DNA from: Bradyrhizobium cenepequi
Lineage (GTDB): Bacteria > Pseudomonadota > Alphaproteobacteria > Rhizobiales > Xanthobacteraceae
Assembly (NCBI RefSeq): GCF_020329485.1
Contig: NZ_JAGKJI010000013.1
Location: 1-64,000, forward strand
Reading direction: 5' to 3'
Length of the DNA stretch: 64,000 nt
Of this stretch, positions 1-9,212 are shown in pieces. Within the stretch, counting starts at the first letter, position 1, and each line of letters opens with the position of its first letter. Below the pieces are notes generated by a model. The model was not told the origin of the DNA, ran no database searches, and saw only the letters and a program-made list of their open reading frames with translations. A program made the position numbers and the translations under genes.

Positions 1-389
1 CGAACGTGCGGTGAGATGCGGTGGACGCGGGTGTTGCGACTGACGAGCGTGACTATCCGTGGACGGCGAAGTCGTGTGGTTCTGGCGCCCCGACGCTGGC
101 GCTAAGTTTTTTGCGCGAAGCAAGTTTGCGCGAGAGGCGACGGTGGCAAGAAAGCCCGGTCACCGGGAAGAGCACGAAGTAAGCCGTAAACCACTGCGCA
201 GGGAAAGCCGGAGTTGCTTCGGTTGACCTGTGGTCCTACCCCCGAGCTTTTTGTTGCACGGGGCCCACGGGTGCAACCGGCACCCGGCTTTCCCTGCGCC
301 CTCACTTCGATGAGAGGGTGAAGACGATGCAAAGCTCGGGCGCAACGCGCCGCGAGAATGCGAACTCACATCCGCTGTTTGAATCAGAC
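1..389. repeat. Structured non-coding repeat-like block at left edge
   Basis: No convincing gene is present, although several frames stay open on both strands. The block contains a perfect 16-bp inverted repeat (196-211 with 284-299), and between its arms a 7-bp stem (gttgcac / gtgcaac, 253-276). I recall similar sequence recurring between genes in Bradyrhizobium and being mis-annotated as short hypothetical proteins; that recollection was not checked. It could be a dispersed element, a structured RNA or the remains of a mobile element, and its left boundary lies outside the window. Confidence 0.45.
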
Positions 390-476
390 GTAGGATGGGT
401 AGAGCGAAGCGAAACCCATCATTCGCGCCGCTTGTGACCGAAGCCGATGGGTTTCGCTTCGCTCTGCCCATCCTAC
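390..476. repeat. Palindromic intergenic repeat with 31-bp arms
   Basis: Arms 390-420 and 446-476 are reverse complements with one G-T mismatch, separated by 25 bases. The motif is built on gtaggatggg plus agcgaagcgaaaccca. It resembles the short dispersed palindromes common between Bradyrhizobium genes. It is the first of two adjacent elements in the region downstream of the MFS gene. Confidence 0.8.
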
Positions 477-511
477 GGGGCTGCTGTTTGAAATTTGACT
501 CAGAACTCACC

Positions 512-589
512 CGTCATTGCAAGCGCAGCGAAGCAATCCATCTCGCCACTTCCGGAGGCATGGATTGCTTCGCTGCGCTCGCAATGACG
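512..589. repeat. Palindromic intergenic repeat (cgtcattgc type)
   Basis: Arms 512-541 and 560-589 are 30 bp long with one mismatch and an 18-base spacer. The element starts 24 nt beyond the stop codon of the minus-strand MFS gene, a position typical of the repeats in this window. It could fold in RNA from either strand. Confidence 0.85.
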
Positions 590-612
590 ACGCTGGAGAA
601 ATCGCGATCGTC

Positions 613-1824
613 CTACGCCTTCACCTCCAGCTTGCGCTGGAACGCCGACAGGATCGCGCCGAGCGCCAGCATCGCGGCCGATATGTTCAGCGCGAACGAC
701 AGGCTGCCGACCGCGTCGGTGATGGCGCCAACGACAATCGGACCGATGGTCTGGCCGATGCCGAATGAAATTGTCAGCGCGGCGATCGCGGTCGGCCAGG
801 ACTCCGGCGGATAGTTGAAGCGCACGAACGCGGTGGTCGACCCCACCACCGCGAAGAAGGCGACGCCAAACACCAGCGCGGAGACGGCGAGCAACAGCGG
901 CGAATGTCCGAAGATCGGCATGCTGGCGCCGATCGCGTTGACGCCCAGGATGATCGTGGTGGCAAGCCCGCCACGGTTCAGCCCGAGCACGCCGCGCCAC
1001 ACCCACGGTGTCACGAAGGCGGAGAGCCCGATCAGGCTCCAGAACGCGCTCTGCGCGAGCGCGCCGCCGCCGGCATCGCGCACATAGGCGATCATGAAGG
1101 TCATGTAGGCGATGTAGCCCGCACCGAACAGGAAATAGCCGGCCAGATAGATCGCAACCGGTGCGATCGCGAATTTCCTCGAGGCCTCCTGCTTGGTCAT
1201 GGCATCGGAAGGAAAGGACGCGAGCCACAGCGGGACGATCATGACGACGGCAAGCAGCGTCATCGCCCACCACACGATCCACCACGAGCCCGGGCCGAAC
1301 CATTGCAGCACGAACGGCGCCACCAGTCCCGACAGCAGGATGCCGCTGCCGGGGCCGGCGTAGAACAGGCTGAGCAGGAAATTGGCGCGCTCGGGCCGCG
1401 TCTGCGCGATCATCGCCGCCAGCGCGCCGCCGCCGACGAAGCCGGCCGCGGCCCCGACGCCGGCGAGCAGTCGCGCGAAGCTCAGCACCACGAAGTTGCC
1501 GGTGAGCGCGCACAGCGCCAGCGACACCACGCAGGCCAGCGTGCCCCAGCGCACCGACGCCACCAGCCCGAAGCGCCGGATCAGCCGCGCGGCGAGCAGC
1601 GCGCCGATCAGATAGCCCGCCGCATTGATGGTGTTCATGAAGCCTGCCGCGGAATAGGACCACGCCAGCGCGTCGCGCATATCGGGCAGCACCAGCGAAT
1701 AGGCGAAGCGGCCGATGCCGAGCCCGGCGGTTGGCGCCAGCGACAGGACCAGGATCAGCCGCGCGGGGTGCGCGTAGGATGTGGGAAGTTCGGGGGCTTT
1801 CACTGAGAACTCCGGCAGGACCAC
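613..1824 (-). CDS. MFS transporter, YbfB/YjiJ-like
   Basis: Polytopic inner-membrane protein of about 403 residues with roughly twelve hydrophobic segments, the size of a major facilitator superfamily permease. The N-terminal part has a GIGRFAY motif in TM1 and a LARLLAGVGAA helix, which I associate with the YbfB/YjiJ branch; the substrate is unknown. The reading frame opens upstream to 1905, but that extension is Cys/Arg-rich and not membrane-like. I therefore place the start at a GTG at 1824, which leaves about 117 bp for promoters between it and divergent leuB; a later start is also possible. Transport direction cannot be read from the sequence. Confidence 0.8.
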   Translation of the reverse strand: MVLPEFSVKAPELPTSYAHPARLILVLSLAPTAGLGIGRFAYSLVLPDMRDALAWSYSAAGFMNTINAAGYLIGALLAARLIRRFGLVASVRWGTLACVVSLALCALTGNFVVLSFARLLAGVGAAAGFVGGGALAAMIAQTRPERANFLLSLFYAGPGSGILLSGLVAPFVLQWFGPGSWWIVWWAMTLLAVVMIVPLWLASFPSDAMTKQEASRKFAIAPVAIYLAGYFLFGAGYIAYMTFMIAYVRDAGGGALAQSAFWSLIGLSAFVTPWVWRGVLGLNRGGLATTIILGVNAIGASMPIFGHSPLLLAVSALVFGVAFFAVVGSTTAFVRFNYPPESWPTAIAALTISFGIGQTIGPIVVGAITDAVGSLSFALNISAAMLALGAILSAFQRKLEVKA

Positions 1825-1941
1825 ATTGTGGCAGGCCTTGCCGCGTCTGCACAGGGTGCGCGGCGGGAATGGTGTCTTGCCAACCGCGCAACAGCGTTTT
1901 AGCACTCCGCGCGGATTTCCTTATTCTCAAGGCGAACACCC

Positions 1942-3054
1942 ATGGCGACCCAAAAGCTCCTGCTCCTGCCCGGCGACGGCATCGGCCCCGAAGTGATGGC
2001 GGAGGTGAAGCGCCTGATCGGCTGGTTGAACGCCCAAGGGATCGCGAGCTTCGAGACCGAGGAGGGGCTGGTCGGCGGCGCCGCCTATGACGCGCACAAG
2101 GTCTCGATTTCGGAAGGCGACATGGCCAAGGCGAAAGCCGCCGACGCCGTGATCTTCGGCGCGGTCGGCGGTCCGAAATGGGACAGCGTTTCCTATGAGG
2201 TCAGGCCCGAGGCCGGCCTGTTGCGGCTGCGCAAGGATCTCGGACTGTTCGCCAACCTGCGGCCCGCGGTGTGCTATCCGGCGCTCGCCGACGCCTCCAG
2301 CCTGAAGCGCGAGGCGGTCGAGGGGCTCGACATCATGATCGTGCGCGAGCTCACTGGCGGGGTCTATTTCGGCGAGCCGAAGACCATCACCGATCTCGGC
2401 AACGGCCAGAAGCGCGCCATCGACACCCAGGTCTACGACACCTACGAGATCGAGCGCATCGCCCGCGTCGCCTTCGATCTTGCCAGGAAGCGTCGCAACA
2501 AAGTGACGTCGATGGAAAAGCGCAACGTCATGAAGTCGGGCGTGCTCTGGAACGAGGTCGTCACCCAGGTGCACAAGCGCGAATATCCCGACGTGACGCT
2601 GGAGCATCAGCTCGCCGATGCCGGCGGCATGATGCTGGTGAAGTGGCCGAAGCAGTTCGACGTCATCGTCACCGACAATCTGTTCGGCGACATGCTGTCG
2701 GACATCGCGGCGATGCTGACCGGCTCGCTCGGCATGCTGCCGTCGGCCTCGCTCGGCGAGATCGATGCCAAAACCAGGAAGCGCAAGGCGCTGTACGAGC
2801 CGGTCCACGGCTCGGCGCCCGATCTCGCTGGCCAAGGCCTCGCCAACCCGATCGCGATGATCGCCTCGTTCGGGATGGCGCTGCGTTATTCCTTCGACAT
2901 GGGCGCGCTGGCCGACAAGCTCGATGCCGCGATCGCCGTGGTGCTCGCGAGCGGCTTGCGTACCGCAGACATCAAGTCCGAAGGCACGACATCAGCCTCA
3001 ACCACCCAGATGGGCGAAGCGATCCAGAAGGAATTGCAGAAGCTGCACGCTTAG
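1942..3054 (+). CDS. leuB: 3-isopropylmalate dehydrogenase
   Basis: Cytosolic third-step enzyme of leucine synthesis: oxidises (2R,3S)-3-isopropylmalate with NAD+ and decarboxylates it to 2-oxoisocaproate. The 370-residue protein has the full family layout: [11 protein letters not shown] at the N-terminus, RELTGG near 136-141, the EKRNVMKSG segment near 192-200, the metal-binding [10 protein letters not shown] signature near 245-254, and the HGSAPD loop near 289-294 that sets NAD specificity. It stands alone, divergent from the MFS gene, and about 5 kb and 8.6 kb from leuD and leuC, which lie on the other strand, so the leu genes are not one operon. A hairpin follows the stop. Confidence 0.97.
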   Translation: MATQKLLLLPGDGIGPEVMAEVKRLIGWLNAQGIASFETEEGLVGGAAYDAHKVSISEGDMAKAKAADAVIFGAVGGPKWDSVSYEVRPEAGLLRLRKDLGLFANLRPAVCYPALADASSLKREAVEGLDIMIVRELTGGVYFGEPKTITDLGNGQKRAIDTQVYDTYEIERIARVAFDLARKRRNKVTSMEKRNVMKSGVLWNEVVTQVHKREYPDVTLEHQLADAGGMMLVKWPKQFDVIVTDNLFGDMLSDIAAMLTGSLGMLPSASLGEIDAKTRKRKALYEPVHGSAPDLAGQGLANPIAMIASFGMALRYSFDMGALADKLDAAIAVVLASGLRTADIKSEGTTSASTTQMGEAIQKELQKLHA

Positions 3055-3070
3055 GCCGCAGCACCGGTGT

Positions 3071-3090
3071 CATCCCCGCCTTCGCGGGGA
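3071..3090. terminator. Hairpin between convergent leuB and exported-protein gene
   Basis: The perfect 7-bp stem tccccgc / gcgggga closes a cttc loop, in a gtcatccccgcc context widespread as an intergenic palindrome in alphaproteobacteria. It starts about 17 nt after the leuB stop and 20 nt beyond the stop of the convergent gene, so it could end both transcripts. There is no U-run, so factor-independent termination is doubtful. Confidence 0.5.
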
Positions 3091-3109
3091 CGACCAATGT
3101 GGGGTCAGC

Positions 3110-3505
3110 TCAATACAGCGGGAACCTGGTCGGCTCGCCGCCCAGATCCGACGGCGGGTTGAGCGGCTGGCGGTCGATCGGCCGGTTGAGGTTCTCGCGG
3201 CCGAACGACGGATAGCCGATCGTCGGCGGGAAGGCGTAGTCCGAGAACTTGCGGTCGCCTGGCAGCACCTCGGTGCCGGCATCGAGCCAGGAACGGGTGG
3301 TCACGAAGACGCGGGTGCGTGGACCCTGCTGGTAGGAACGGTTGGGCCCCTGCGCTCCGTAAGTGACCCGGCCGTCGCGGTCGTAACGGAGCTGGTGCTG
3401 ACGCCGGCTCTGGGCGTCGGCCGGGCTGGCGAGGAGACCGACCACGGCAGCGGCGGTAGCAAGAAATACCGCGAGCCTGGTCGCAGCAGGAAATTTGGCA
3501 GTCAT
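3110..3505 (-). CDS. Small exported protein of unknown function
   Basis: A 131-residue protein with a clear Sec signal peptide: charged start, hydrophobic run near 10-26 and cleavage probably after ADA near residue 31. The mature part is rich in Arg, Gln, Pro and Tyr, has no Cys and shows no domain I recognise. I chose the ATG at 3505 because gacgagga lies just upstream and the signal peptide begins there; the frame extends to 3565. It is probably periplasmic or cell-surface. It is convergent with leuB and divergent from asd. Function unknown. Confidence 0.75.
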   Translation of the reverse strand: MTAKFPAATRLAVFLATAAAVVGLLASPADAQSRRQHQLRYDRDGRVTYGAQGPNRSYQQGPRTRVFVTTRSWLDAGTEVLPGDRKFSDYAFPPTIGYPSFGRENLNRPIDRQPLNPPSDLGGEPTRFPLY

Positions 3506-3865
3506 TTCATCCTCGTCACTGTGCCCGCGCGGGGCTGGCAGATCGCCCATCTGATTTGGCCACATTGTAGCCTTGGCGCAACTGCCGCCACTAGGTCAAA
3601 TGCGCCACACCCGCGTGCAATAATGCCGCGCCAAGCGCAAAAGTTTCATGAAAACCAGTGCCTTGCCGCGATGTCGCCATTATCCGCGAGCGCCCGCAGC
3701 CGGTGGCGCCCGGCGCCGGCGTGACTACATGATCTCACCTGAACAGGCGGCCGGACCGGCAAAGCGCCACGTCTAACGTTGTCTTAACGGCGTTTCTCGC
3801 ATAGAAGCGCTGCGCTTCCTTGATCCGCCGGATGCGGCAGGCGAGCATTTTTCCTCGGAGAGTGA
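3506..3865. other. Intergenic region between divergent exported-protein gene and asd
   Basis: These 360 bases separate two divergent start codons and must hold both promoters. I see no strong hairpin, no repeat and no supported ORF of its own; local AT content is slightly raised around 3590-3660. No operator could be named with confidence. Confidence 0.5.
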
Positions 3866-4903
3866 ATGATGGGTTACAAAGTCGCGGTGGTGGGTGCGAC
3901 CGGTAATGTCGGGCGGGAAATGCTCGGCATCCTGGACGAGCGCAAATTCCCGGCTGACGAGGTGGTGGCGCTGGCCTCGCGCCGCAGCGTCGGCGTCGAC
4001 GTGTCCTATGGCGACCGGACCCTGAAGGTCAAAGCGCTCGAGCATTACGATTTCTCCGACATCGACATCTGCCTGATGTCGGCGGGCGGCGCGGTGTCGA
4101 AGGAATGGTCGCCGAAGATCGGCGCCGCCGGTGCCGTCGTGATCGACAATTCGTCGGCCTGGCGCATGGATCCGGATGTGCCGCTGATCGTGCCGGAGGT
4201 GAATGCAGATGCCGCGACAGGCTTCACCAAGAAGAACATCATCGCCAACCCGAACTGCTCGACCGCGCAACTCGTGGTTGCGCTGAAGCCTCTGCACGAC
4301 AAGGCGACGATCAAGCGCGTCGTGGTCTCGACCTATCAGTCGGTCTCGGGCGCCGGCAAGGACGCGATGGACGAACTGTTCTCGCAGACCAAGGCCGTCT
4401 ACACCAACGACGAATTGGTCAACAAGAAATTCCCGAAGCGCATCGCCTTCAATGTCATCCCCCATATCGACGTGTTCATGGAGGATGGCTACACCAAGGA
4501 AGAGTGGAAGATGATGGCGGAGACCAAGAAGATTCTTGATCCCAAGATCAAGCTCTCCGCGACCTGCGTGCGCGTGCCGGTCTTCGTTGGCCATTCGGAA
4601 GCGGTCAATATTGAGTTCGAGAACCCGATCTCCGCAGATGAGGCGCGCAACATTCTCCGTAATGCGCCGGGCTGCCTCGTCATCGACAAGCAGGAGCCCG
4701 GTGGTTACGTCACGCCCTATGAGGCGGCGGGCGAGGACGCGACCTATATCAGCCGCATCCGCGAGGACGCGACAGTGGAGAACGGGCTCGTGCTGTGGTG
4801 CGTGTCGGACAATTTGCGCAAGGGCGCCGCGCTGAATGCGGTCCAGATTGCCGAATGCCTGATCAACCGCAAGCTGCTCACCGCCAAGAAGAAGGCGGCT
4901 TGA
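3866..4903 (+). CDS. asd: Aspartate-semialdehyde dehydrogenase
   Basis: Converts L-aspartyl-4-phosphate to L-aspartate 4-semialdehyde with NADPH, the branch point to lysine/diaminopimelate, threonine and methionine; cytosolic. The 345-residue protein has the Rossmann motif GATGNVG near 10-16, the phosphate-site SAGG near 72-75, and the active-site NPNCST with nucleophile Cys131. Two ATGs are adjacent (3866, 3869); the first is used here and the upstream cggagag is a plausible ribosome site. The same lysine pathway reappears with dapF 18 kb away. The gene appears monocistronic or weakly linked to the UPF0114 gene downstream. Confidence 0.96.
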   Translation: MMGYKVAVVGATGNVGREMLGILDERKFPADEVVALASRRSVGVDVSYGDRTLKVKALEHYDFSDIDICLMSAGGAVSKEWSPKIGAAGAVVIDNSSAWRMDPDVPLIVPEVNADAATGFTKKNIIANPNCSTAQLVVALKPLHDKATIKRVVVSTYQSVSGAGKDAMDELFSQTKAVYTNDELVNKKFPKRIAFNVIPHIDVFMEDGYTKEEWKMMAETKKILDPKIKLSATCVRVPVFVGHSEAVNIEFENPISADEARNILRNAPGCLVIDKQEPGGYVTPYEAAGEDATYISRIREDATVENGLVLWCVSDNLRKGAALNAVQIAECLINRKLLTAKKKAA

Positions 4904-4943
4904 GCGGCCGCGGCAGGTGGTGAATGGGGAGGAGCCGGAAGCG

Positions 4944-5495
4944 ATGACCGACGAGCCGGCTCCTTACCGACCTGATCCCAGGGTGAAGCGCATCGAAGAC
5001 GGCTTCGAAAGCCTGATCTTCAACAGCCGCTGGCTGATGGCGCCGTTCTATTTCGGCCTCGTCGTCAGCCTCGCCGTGCTGCTCTACAAGTTCGTCGCGC
5101 TATTGTGGGAGTTCATCCTGCACGTGCCGCACGCCAAGGAATCCGACATCATTCTCGGCGTGCTCAGTCTGATCGACGTGTCGCTGACCGGCAATCTGAT
5201 CCTGATCGTGGTGTTTTCGGGCTACGAGAACTTCGTGTCCCGGATCGATCCCGCCGGTCATCCGGACTGGCCGGAATGGATGACCAAGGTCGATTTCGGC
5301 GGGCTGAAGCAGAAGCTGCTCTCCTCGATCGTGGCGATCTCGGCGATCCAGGTGCTGAAGGCCTTCATGAACATCGATGCGATCTTCGACGCGCAGAAGA
5401 TGGGATGGCTGGTCGGCATCCACCTGGTGTTCGTGTTCTCGACGCTGATCCTGGCGCTGTCGGACCGCTGGGGCGCCGGTCACGGGGCGGATTAG
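4944..5495 (+). CDS. UPF0114 (YqhA-like) inner-membrane protein
   Basis: A 183-residue membrane protein with about four hydrophobic segments (near 32-54, 75-97, 130-147 and 155-175), matching the layout of the uncharacterised YqhA/UPF0114 family. The ESLIFNSRWLMAPFY N-terminus and the SLIDVSLTGNL helix are typical. I prefer the ATG at 4944, preceded by ggggaggag, over the in-frame GTG at 4917. Its stop codon overlaps the stop codon of the convergent carbonic anhydrase gene, so both mRNAs run into each other. The family's molecular function is unknown. Confidence 0.85.
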   Translation: MTDEPAPYRPDPRVKRIEDGFESLIFNSRWLMAPFYFGLVVSLAVLLYKFVALLWEFILHVPHAKESDIILGVLSLIDVSLTGNLILIVVFSGYENFVSRIDPAGHPDWPEWMTKVDFGGLKQKLLSSIVAISAIQVLKAFMNIDAIFDAQKMGWLVGIHLVFVFSTLILALSDRWGAGHGAD

Positions 5496-6142
5496 CGCTG
5501 CAAGGCGTCGCGCACGCTGAGGAACTCCTTCGTCGCCCGGTCGAGCACGAACAGCGAGCCTTCGGCAACGCCGAAATAGGCGCCGTGCAGGTGCATCTCG
5601 CCCTTCTGCACCCGCTCGCGCACGAATGGGAACGTCATCAGGTTCTCGAGCGAGCGGAACACCGCGGCCTTCTCGATCCGGATGGTGAAATCCTGCATCG
5701 TCTCGTGCTCACGCTGCTCGACCACCTCGCCGGGCTTGATGAACATCTGCATCCATTTGCCGATGAAGTCGCCGGGCGACAGCGGCTGGATCTTGTCGAT
5801 AAACGCGCGGATGCCGCCGCATTGGGCGTGGCCGAGCACGACAATGTGCTTCACCTTGAGCACGCTGACGGCATATTCCAGCGCCGCCGAGACGCCATGG
5901 GCGCCGCTGTCGGGCTGGTAGACCGGAACCAGGTTGGCGACGTTGCGCACCACGAACAATTCACCCGGGCCTGCGTCGAAGATCACTTCCGGTGAGACGC
6001 GGGAATCGCAGCAGCCGATCACCATCACCTCGGGTGACTGGCCGCGCTCGGACAATTCGCGGTAGCGCGACTGTTCGGTGGGCAGGCGCTGCGTGGCGAA
6101 AGCCCGGTAGCCGTCGAGCAGATGTTGCGGGAAGAGCTCCAT
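5492..6142 (-). CDS. Beta-class carbonic anhydrase
   Basis: Interconverts CO2 and bicarbonate with a zinc ion, supplying bicarbonate to carboxylases. The 216-residue protein has the beta-class zinc ligands: CxDSR (Cys44, Asp46, Arg48), and HxxC (His105, Cys108) in LGHAQCGG. The start at 6142 gives the usual MELFPQHLL-like N-terminus; six extra codons are open upstream. The 3' end overlaps the convergent UPF0114 gene by four bases. No signal peptide is visible, so it should be cytosolic. Confidence 0.94.
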   Translation of the reverse strand: MELFPQHLLDGYRAFATQRLPTEQSRYRELSERGQSPEVMVIGCCDSRVSPEVIFDAGPGELFVVRNVANLVPVYQPDSGAHGVSAALEYAVSVLKVKHIVVLGHAQCGGIRAFIDKIQPLSPGDFIGKWMQMFIKPGEVVEQREHETMQDFTIRIEKAAVFRSLENLMTFPFVRERVQKGEMHLHGAYFGVAEGSLFVLDRATKEFLSVRDALQR

Positions 6143-6237
6143 GGCTTTGCCTAACCACAAGCCGATCGCCGGAACAAGGCTTTCGGACCGATGGCCGAAA
6201 TGATAGGGCGGAAGGAACTGACCGAAAGGAAACGACC

Positions 6238-7116
6238 ATGACCCGTCCGCGCCGCAGCCCGTTGTTCATGCCCGGATCCAATGCGCGGGCGCTGGAAAAA
6301 GCGCGCAACCTGCCGGCGGACGGCATCATCCTCGACCTTGAGGATTCGGTGGCGCCGGATGCCAAGGGCCTGGCGCGCGACCAGATCGCGGCCGCTGTGG
6401 CGGCCAAGGGCTTCGGCAAGCGCGAGGTGCTGATCCGGATCAACGGCCTCGATACGCCGTGGTGGGTCGACGACATCGGCATGGCCGGCAAGGCGCAGCC
6501 CGACGGCATCCTGGTTCCCAAGGTTTCCAGCGTCGCCGACCTCAATGCGATTGCCGATCGCCTGAGCGACATCAACGCCCACGCCTCGATCCGGGTCTGG
6601 GCCATGATCGAGACCGCGCGTGCAGTGCTGCATGCCGAGGAACTCGCTGCGGCCTCAAAGGACTCCGAAACCCGGCTTGCCGGCTTCGTGTTCGGCCCGA
6701 ACGACATTTCGCGGGAGACGCGGATCAAGATGCAGCCCGGCCGTGCGATCATGATCCCGATGATCACGCATTGCATTCTGGCGACGCGTGCGCATGGCTT
6801 GGAAATCCTCGACGGCCCCTATAGCGACTTCGCCAATGTCGACGGCTTTGCCGCCGAATGCGCACAAGCGCGTGATCTCGGCTTCGACGGCAAGACGCTG
6901 ATCCATCCGGGCCAGATCGAAGCCTGCAATGCGATCTTCACCCCGCCGGCGGAAGAAGTCGCGGAAGCGCGCAAGATCATCGCCGCGTTCGAGCAGTCGG
7001 AGAATGCCTCGCGCGGCGCGATCCAGATCGACGGTCGCATGGTGGAGCGGCTCCACGCCGAGATGGCGCGGCGCACGATCGCGATTGCGGATGCGATCGC
7101 GGCGATGAAGAATTGA
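6238..7116 (+). CDS. CitE-like CoA ester lyase (HpcH/HpaI aldolase family)
   Basis: A 292-residue TIM-barrel lyase of the citrate lyase beta-subunit-like group, which cleaves or forms citramalyl-, malyl- or related 3-hydroxyacyl-CoA esters with Mg2+. Visible signatures are the N-terminal RSPLFMPGSN, the LDLEDSVAP strand near 32-40, RINGLDT near 67-73, and the acidic metal-site region in the middle of the protein. The ATG at 6238 follows a good gaaagga site; an upstream extension of the frame runs antisense to the carbonic anhydrase and is rejected. No citrate lyase alpha or gamma subunit is nearby, so it is a stand-alone CitE-like enzyme. The exact substrate is not decided. Confidence 0.88.
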   Translation: MTRPRRSPLFMPGSNARALEKARNLPADGIILDLEDSVAPDAKGLARDQIAAAVAAKGFGKREVLIRINGLDTPWWVDDIGMAGKAQPDGILVPKVSSVADLNAIADRLSDINAHASIRVWAMIETARAVLHAEELAAASKDSETRLAGFVFGPNDISRETRIKMQPGRAIMIPMITHCILATRAHGLEILDGPYSDFANVDGFAAECAQARDLGFDGKTLIHPGQIEACNAIFTPPAEEVAEARKIIAAFEQSENASRGAIQIDGRMVERLHAEMARRTIAIADAIAAMKN

Positions 7117-7119
7117 CCT

Positions 7120-7905
7120 TCAGCCAAATCTCTCGGACGCCCACGCATAGAGGCTGCCCGGGATCGGCGCTTCGCCGCCGCGGCCCTTCGGCGAGATGTG
7201 CAGGCCGATGACGTCGGGGTTGCCGAGCAATTTCGAGAAATCGCGCGGCTCGAAGAACAATTTCGGCTCGGCATGCACGGCATAGAACGACTGCTTCGGC
7301 AGCGCGTATTGCAACTCACCTGCGCGACGGGCGAGGGCGGTGAGTGCCGGCGGGCCGTAGAGCGAGATACGGATGTCGGAGAGGCGATCGGAGACGCCGC
7401 GCAGGCGCCGCAGCGCAAAGACGACGCGATGACGGAGCGCGAGCCACTCAGGCGTCAGCTCCTCCTGCTTCATCAACTCTTCGAAAGCGCGCACGATCGA
7501 ATCGTCCGGCGGCAGATAAAGCACGGAGTTGCCGAGCTGGCGCGGTCGTTCCCACGCAAAGTAGGGTTTGGCCGGATCGATCTCGATCGGCTTCAGCAGC
7601 AGCACGTCGGCATCGAGCCAAAGGCCGGCACGTTCGGCCATCAGCCGCATGCGAAAAAAGTCGCTGAACTGCAGCATGGTCCAGCCGCTCCAGCTTCCAT
7701 CCGGTTGCGGTGGCCGCAGCTTCTCTGAGAACGCATGCGGCAGGATCGCTTCAGCCTCGGCATTGCCGACACCGTCGGGCAGGCGGGGCAACGGATCGAA
7801 ACTGTAGACGGTGATCTTGTGGCCGGCGGCGACCTGCGAACGCAGGCAGGTCAGCCGCAGCCGGTCGAGCGGACCATGCCAGAAGGTGACGACGTCCGGA
7901 CGCAT
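7120..7905 (-). CDS. DXD-type sugar glycosyltransferase (GT32-like)
   Basis: A 261-residue protein with the FFRMRLMAERAGLWLDADV block and its DXD metal/nucleotide-sugar motif (Asp98-Ala99-Asp100), typical of the capsular or oligosaccharide glycosyltransferases related to GT32. The N-terminus FWHGPLDRLRLTCLRS resembles the start of this family. No signal peptide or membrane helix is apparent, so it probably acts at the cytosolic membrane face. It ends 3 nt from the convergent lyase stop. No other polysaccharide genes are adjacent, so its acceptor cannot be inferred. Confidence 0.75.
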   Translation of the reverse strand: MRPDVVTFWHGPLDRLRLTCLRSQVAAGHKITVYSFDPLPRLPDGVGNAEAEAILPHAFSEKLRPPQPDGSWSGWTMLQFSDFFRMRLMAERAGLWLDADVLLLKPIEIDPAKPYFAWERPRQLGNSVLYLPPDDSIVRAFEELMKQEELTPEWLALRHRVVFALRRLRGVSDRLSDIRISLYGPPALTALARRAGELQYALPKQSFYAVHAEPKLFFEPRDFSKLLGNPDVIGLHISPKGRGGEAPIPGSLYAWASERFG

Positions 7906-7964
7906 GCGCCGTCCCTGTCAGCGAGAGAGCCTCGGCATTGGAATCGAAGCTCTCTCAGTAGAAA

Positions 7965-8570
7965 TCAGGCCCAGGCGCGCTCGCGGCTGGCCTTTGCCTC
8001 GTAGTCGTCGATCGACGACTTCTTCTCCATCGTCAGCCCGATGTCGTCGAGGCCGTTGATCAGGCAGTGCTTGCGGAACGGGTCGATCTCGAACTTCACG
8101 GTGCCGCCGTCGGGACCGCGGATTTCCTGGTTCGCCAGGTCGATCGTCAGCGTCGCATTGGCGCCGCGCTCAGCGTCGTCGAACAGCTTGTCGAGGTCTT
8201 CTTGGGCAACGCGGATCGGCAAGATGCCGTTCTTGAAGCAGTTATTGTAGAAGATGTCGCCGAACGAGGTCGAGATGACGCAGCGGATGCCAAAGTCGAG
8301 CAGCGCCCAGGGCGCGTGCTCGCGGCTCGAGCCGCAGCCGAAATTGTCGCCGGCGACAAGGATCTTGGCGTTGCGATAGGCGGGCTGGTTGAGCACGAAA
8401 TCAGGATTCTCGCTGCCATCGTCCTTGTAGCGCTGCTCCGAGAAAAGCCCCTTGCCAAGGCCGGTGCGCTTGATGGTCTTGAGGTACTGCTTGGGGATGA
8501 TCATGTCGGTGTCGACATTGATGATCTTCAGCGGCGCCGCAACGCCCTCCAGCCTGGTGAACTTTTCCAT
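7965..8570 (-). CDS. leuD: 3-isopropylmalate dehydratase small subunit
   Basis: Small subunit of the isopropylmalate isomerase that turns 2- into 3-isopropylmalate with LeuC. The 201-residue protein has the swivelling-domain signatures [14 protein letters not shown] near 18-31 and [17 protein letters not shown] in the middle, which binds substrate. The ATG at 8570 follows cgggaggtg. It is separated from leuC, on the same strand, by about 3.1 kb of unrelated genes, whereas in many bacteria leuC and leuD adjoin. Confidence 0.96.
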   Translation of the reverse strand: MEKFTRLEGVAAPLKIINVDTDMIIPKQYLKTIKRTGLGKGLFSEQRYKDDGSENPDFVLNQPAYRNAKILVAGDNFGCGSSREHAPWALLDFGIRCVISTSFGDIFYNNCFKNGILPIRVAQEDLDKLFDDAERGANATLTIDLANQEIRGPDGGTVKFEIDPFRKHCLINGLDDIGLTMEKKSSIDDYEAKASRERAWA

Positions 8571-8660
8571 CGATCGCACCTCCCGGTTGAGATGGGGTGG
8601 CGGGTATTTATCCCGAAAGACCCCCGGGGAAAAAGGCCAATTTACGCATGGGCCCTTGTC

Positions 8661-8710
8661 TGACGCGTTTTCTTCACGCGAACCGGGGCCACTTCGCTCG
8701 AAAACGCTTT
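8661..8710. repeat. Palindromic repeat overlapping a stop codon
   Basis: Arms gcgttttc (8665-8672) and gaaaacgc (8700-8707) flank a cttcacgcg / cttcgctcg interior, a sequence type I recall as abundant between Bradyrhizobium genes. The last bases overlap the TAA stop of the minus-strand metallopeptidase gene (8709-8711). The element lies upstream of leuD, in the only space where a leuD promoter or read-through could operate. Confidence 0.7.
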
Positions 8711-9107
8711 AGCCTGCGGCCGCCTCGATTGCCTCCATGTCAGCGTCCGAGAGACCGAAATGGTGGCCGATCTCATGGACAAGGACGTGCCGGACAATGT
8801 GGCCGAGCGGCTCCTCGTGCTCGGCCCAGTAGTCGAGGATCGGCCGGCGGTAGAGCCAGATCATGTTGGGCAGGCGCGGGATATCGCCATGGCTCTGGTG
8901 CGGGAGACCCACGCCCTGGAACAGGCCCAGCAGGTCGAATTCGCTTTCGCAGCCCATCTCGTCCATGACCTCGTCGCTCGGAAAATCGTCGACGCGGATG
9001 ATCACGCCTTCGCAAAGACTGCGAAAGGGTTTGGGCAGGCGCCCGAAAATGTCATGCGCCATGGCCTCCATTTCCGCGAGTGATGGCGCTTTGGCTGTGC
9101 TCCACAT
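8709..9107 (-). CDS. Small zincin-like metallopeptidase family protein
   Basis: A 132-residue protein ending in a metzincin-type zinc site, HEIGHHFGLSD, at 111-121 (His111, Glu112, His115 and a possible third ligand Asp121). This matches the short, cytosolic 'possible zinc metallopeptidase' family (DUF1025 type) found in many actinobacteria and alphaproteobacteria, whose substrate is not known. The ATG at 9107 is preferred to an upstream start at 9188 because the family's N-terminus (a short helix before FGRLPKPFR) begins there. Its stop codon lies in a palindromic repeat. It probably shares no operon with leuD. Confidence 0.8.
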   Translation of the reverse strand: MWSTAKAPSLAEMEAMAHDIFGRLPKPFRSLCEGVIIRVDDFPSDEVMDEMGCESEFDLLGLFQGVGLPHQSHGDIPRLPNMIWLYRRPILDYWAEHEEPLGHIVRHVLVHEIGHHFGLSDADMEAIEAAAG

Positions 9108-9212
9108 GGCCGCCTGTTTAGCGCGAGTTTCGCACGGGGCGCCAGCGCTGTTGACCTTATCGCGGCAATCGGAGACCGTAACCGCCATCGAACGGGATTT
9201 TGGGTGGGCGTG

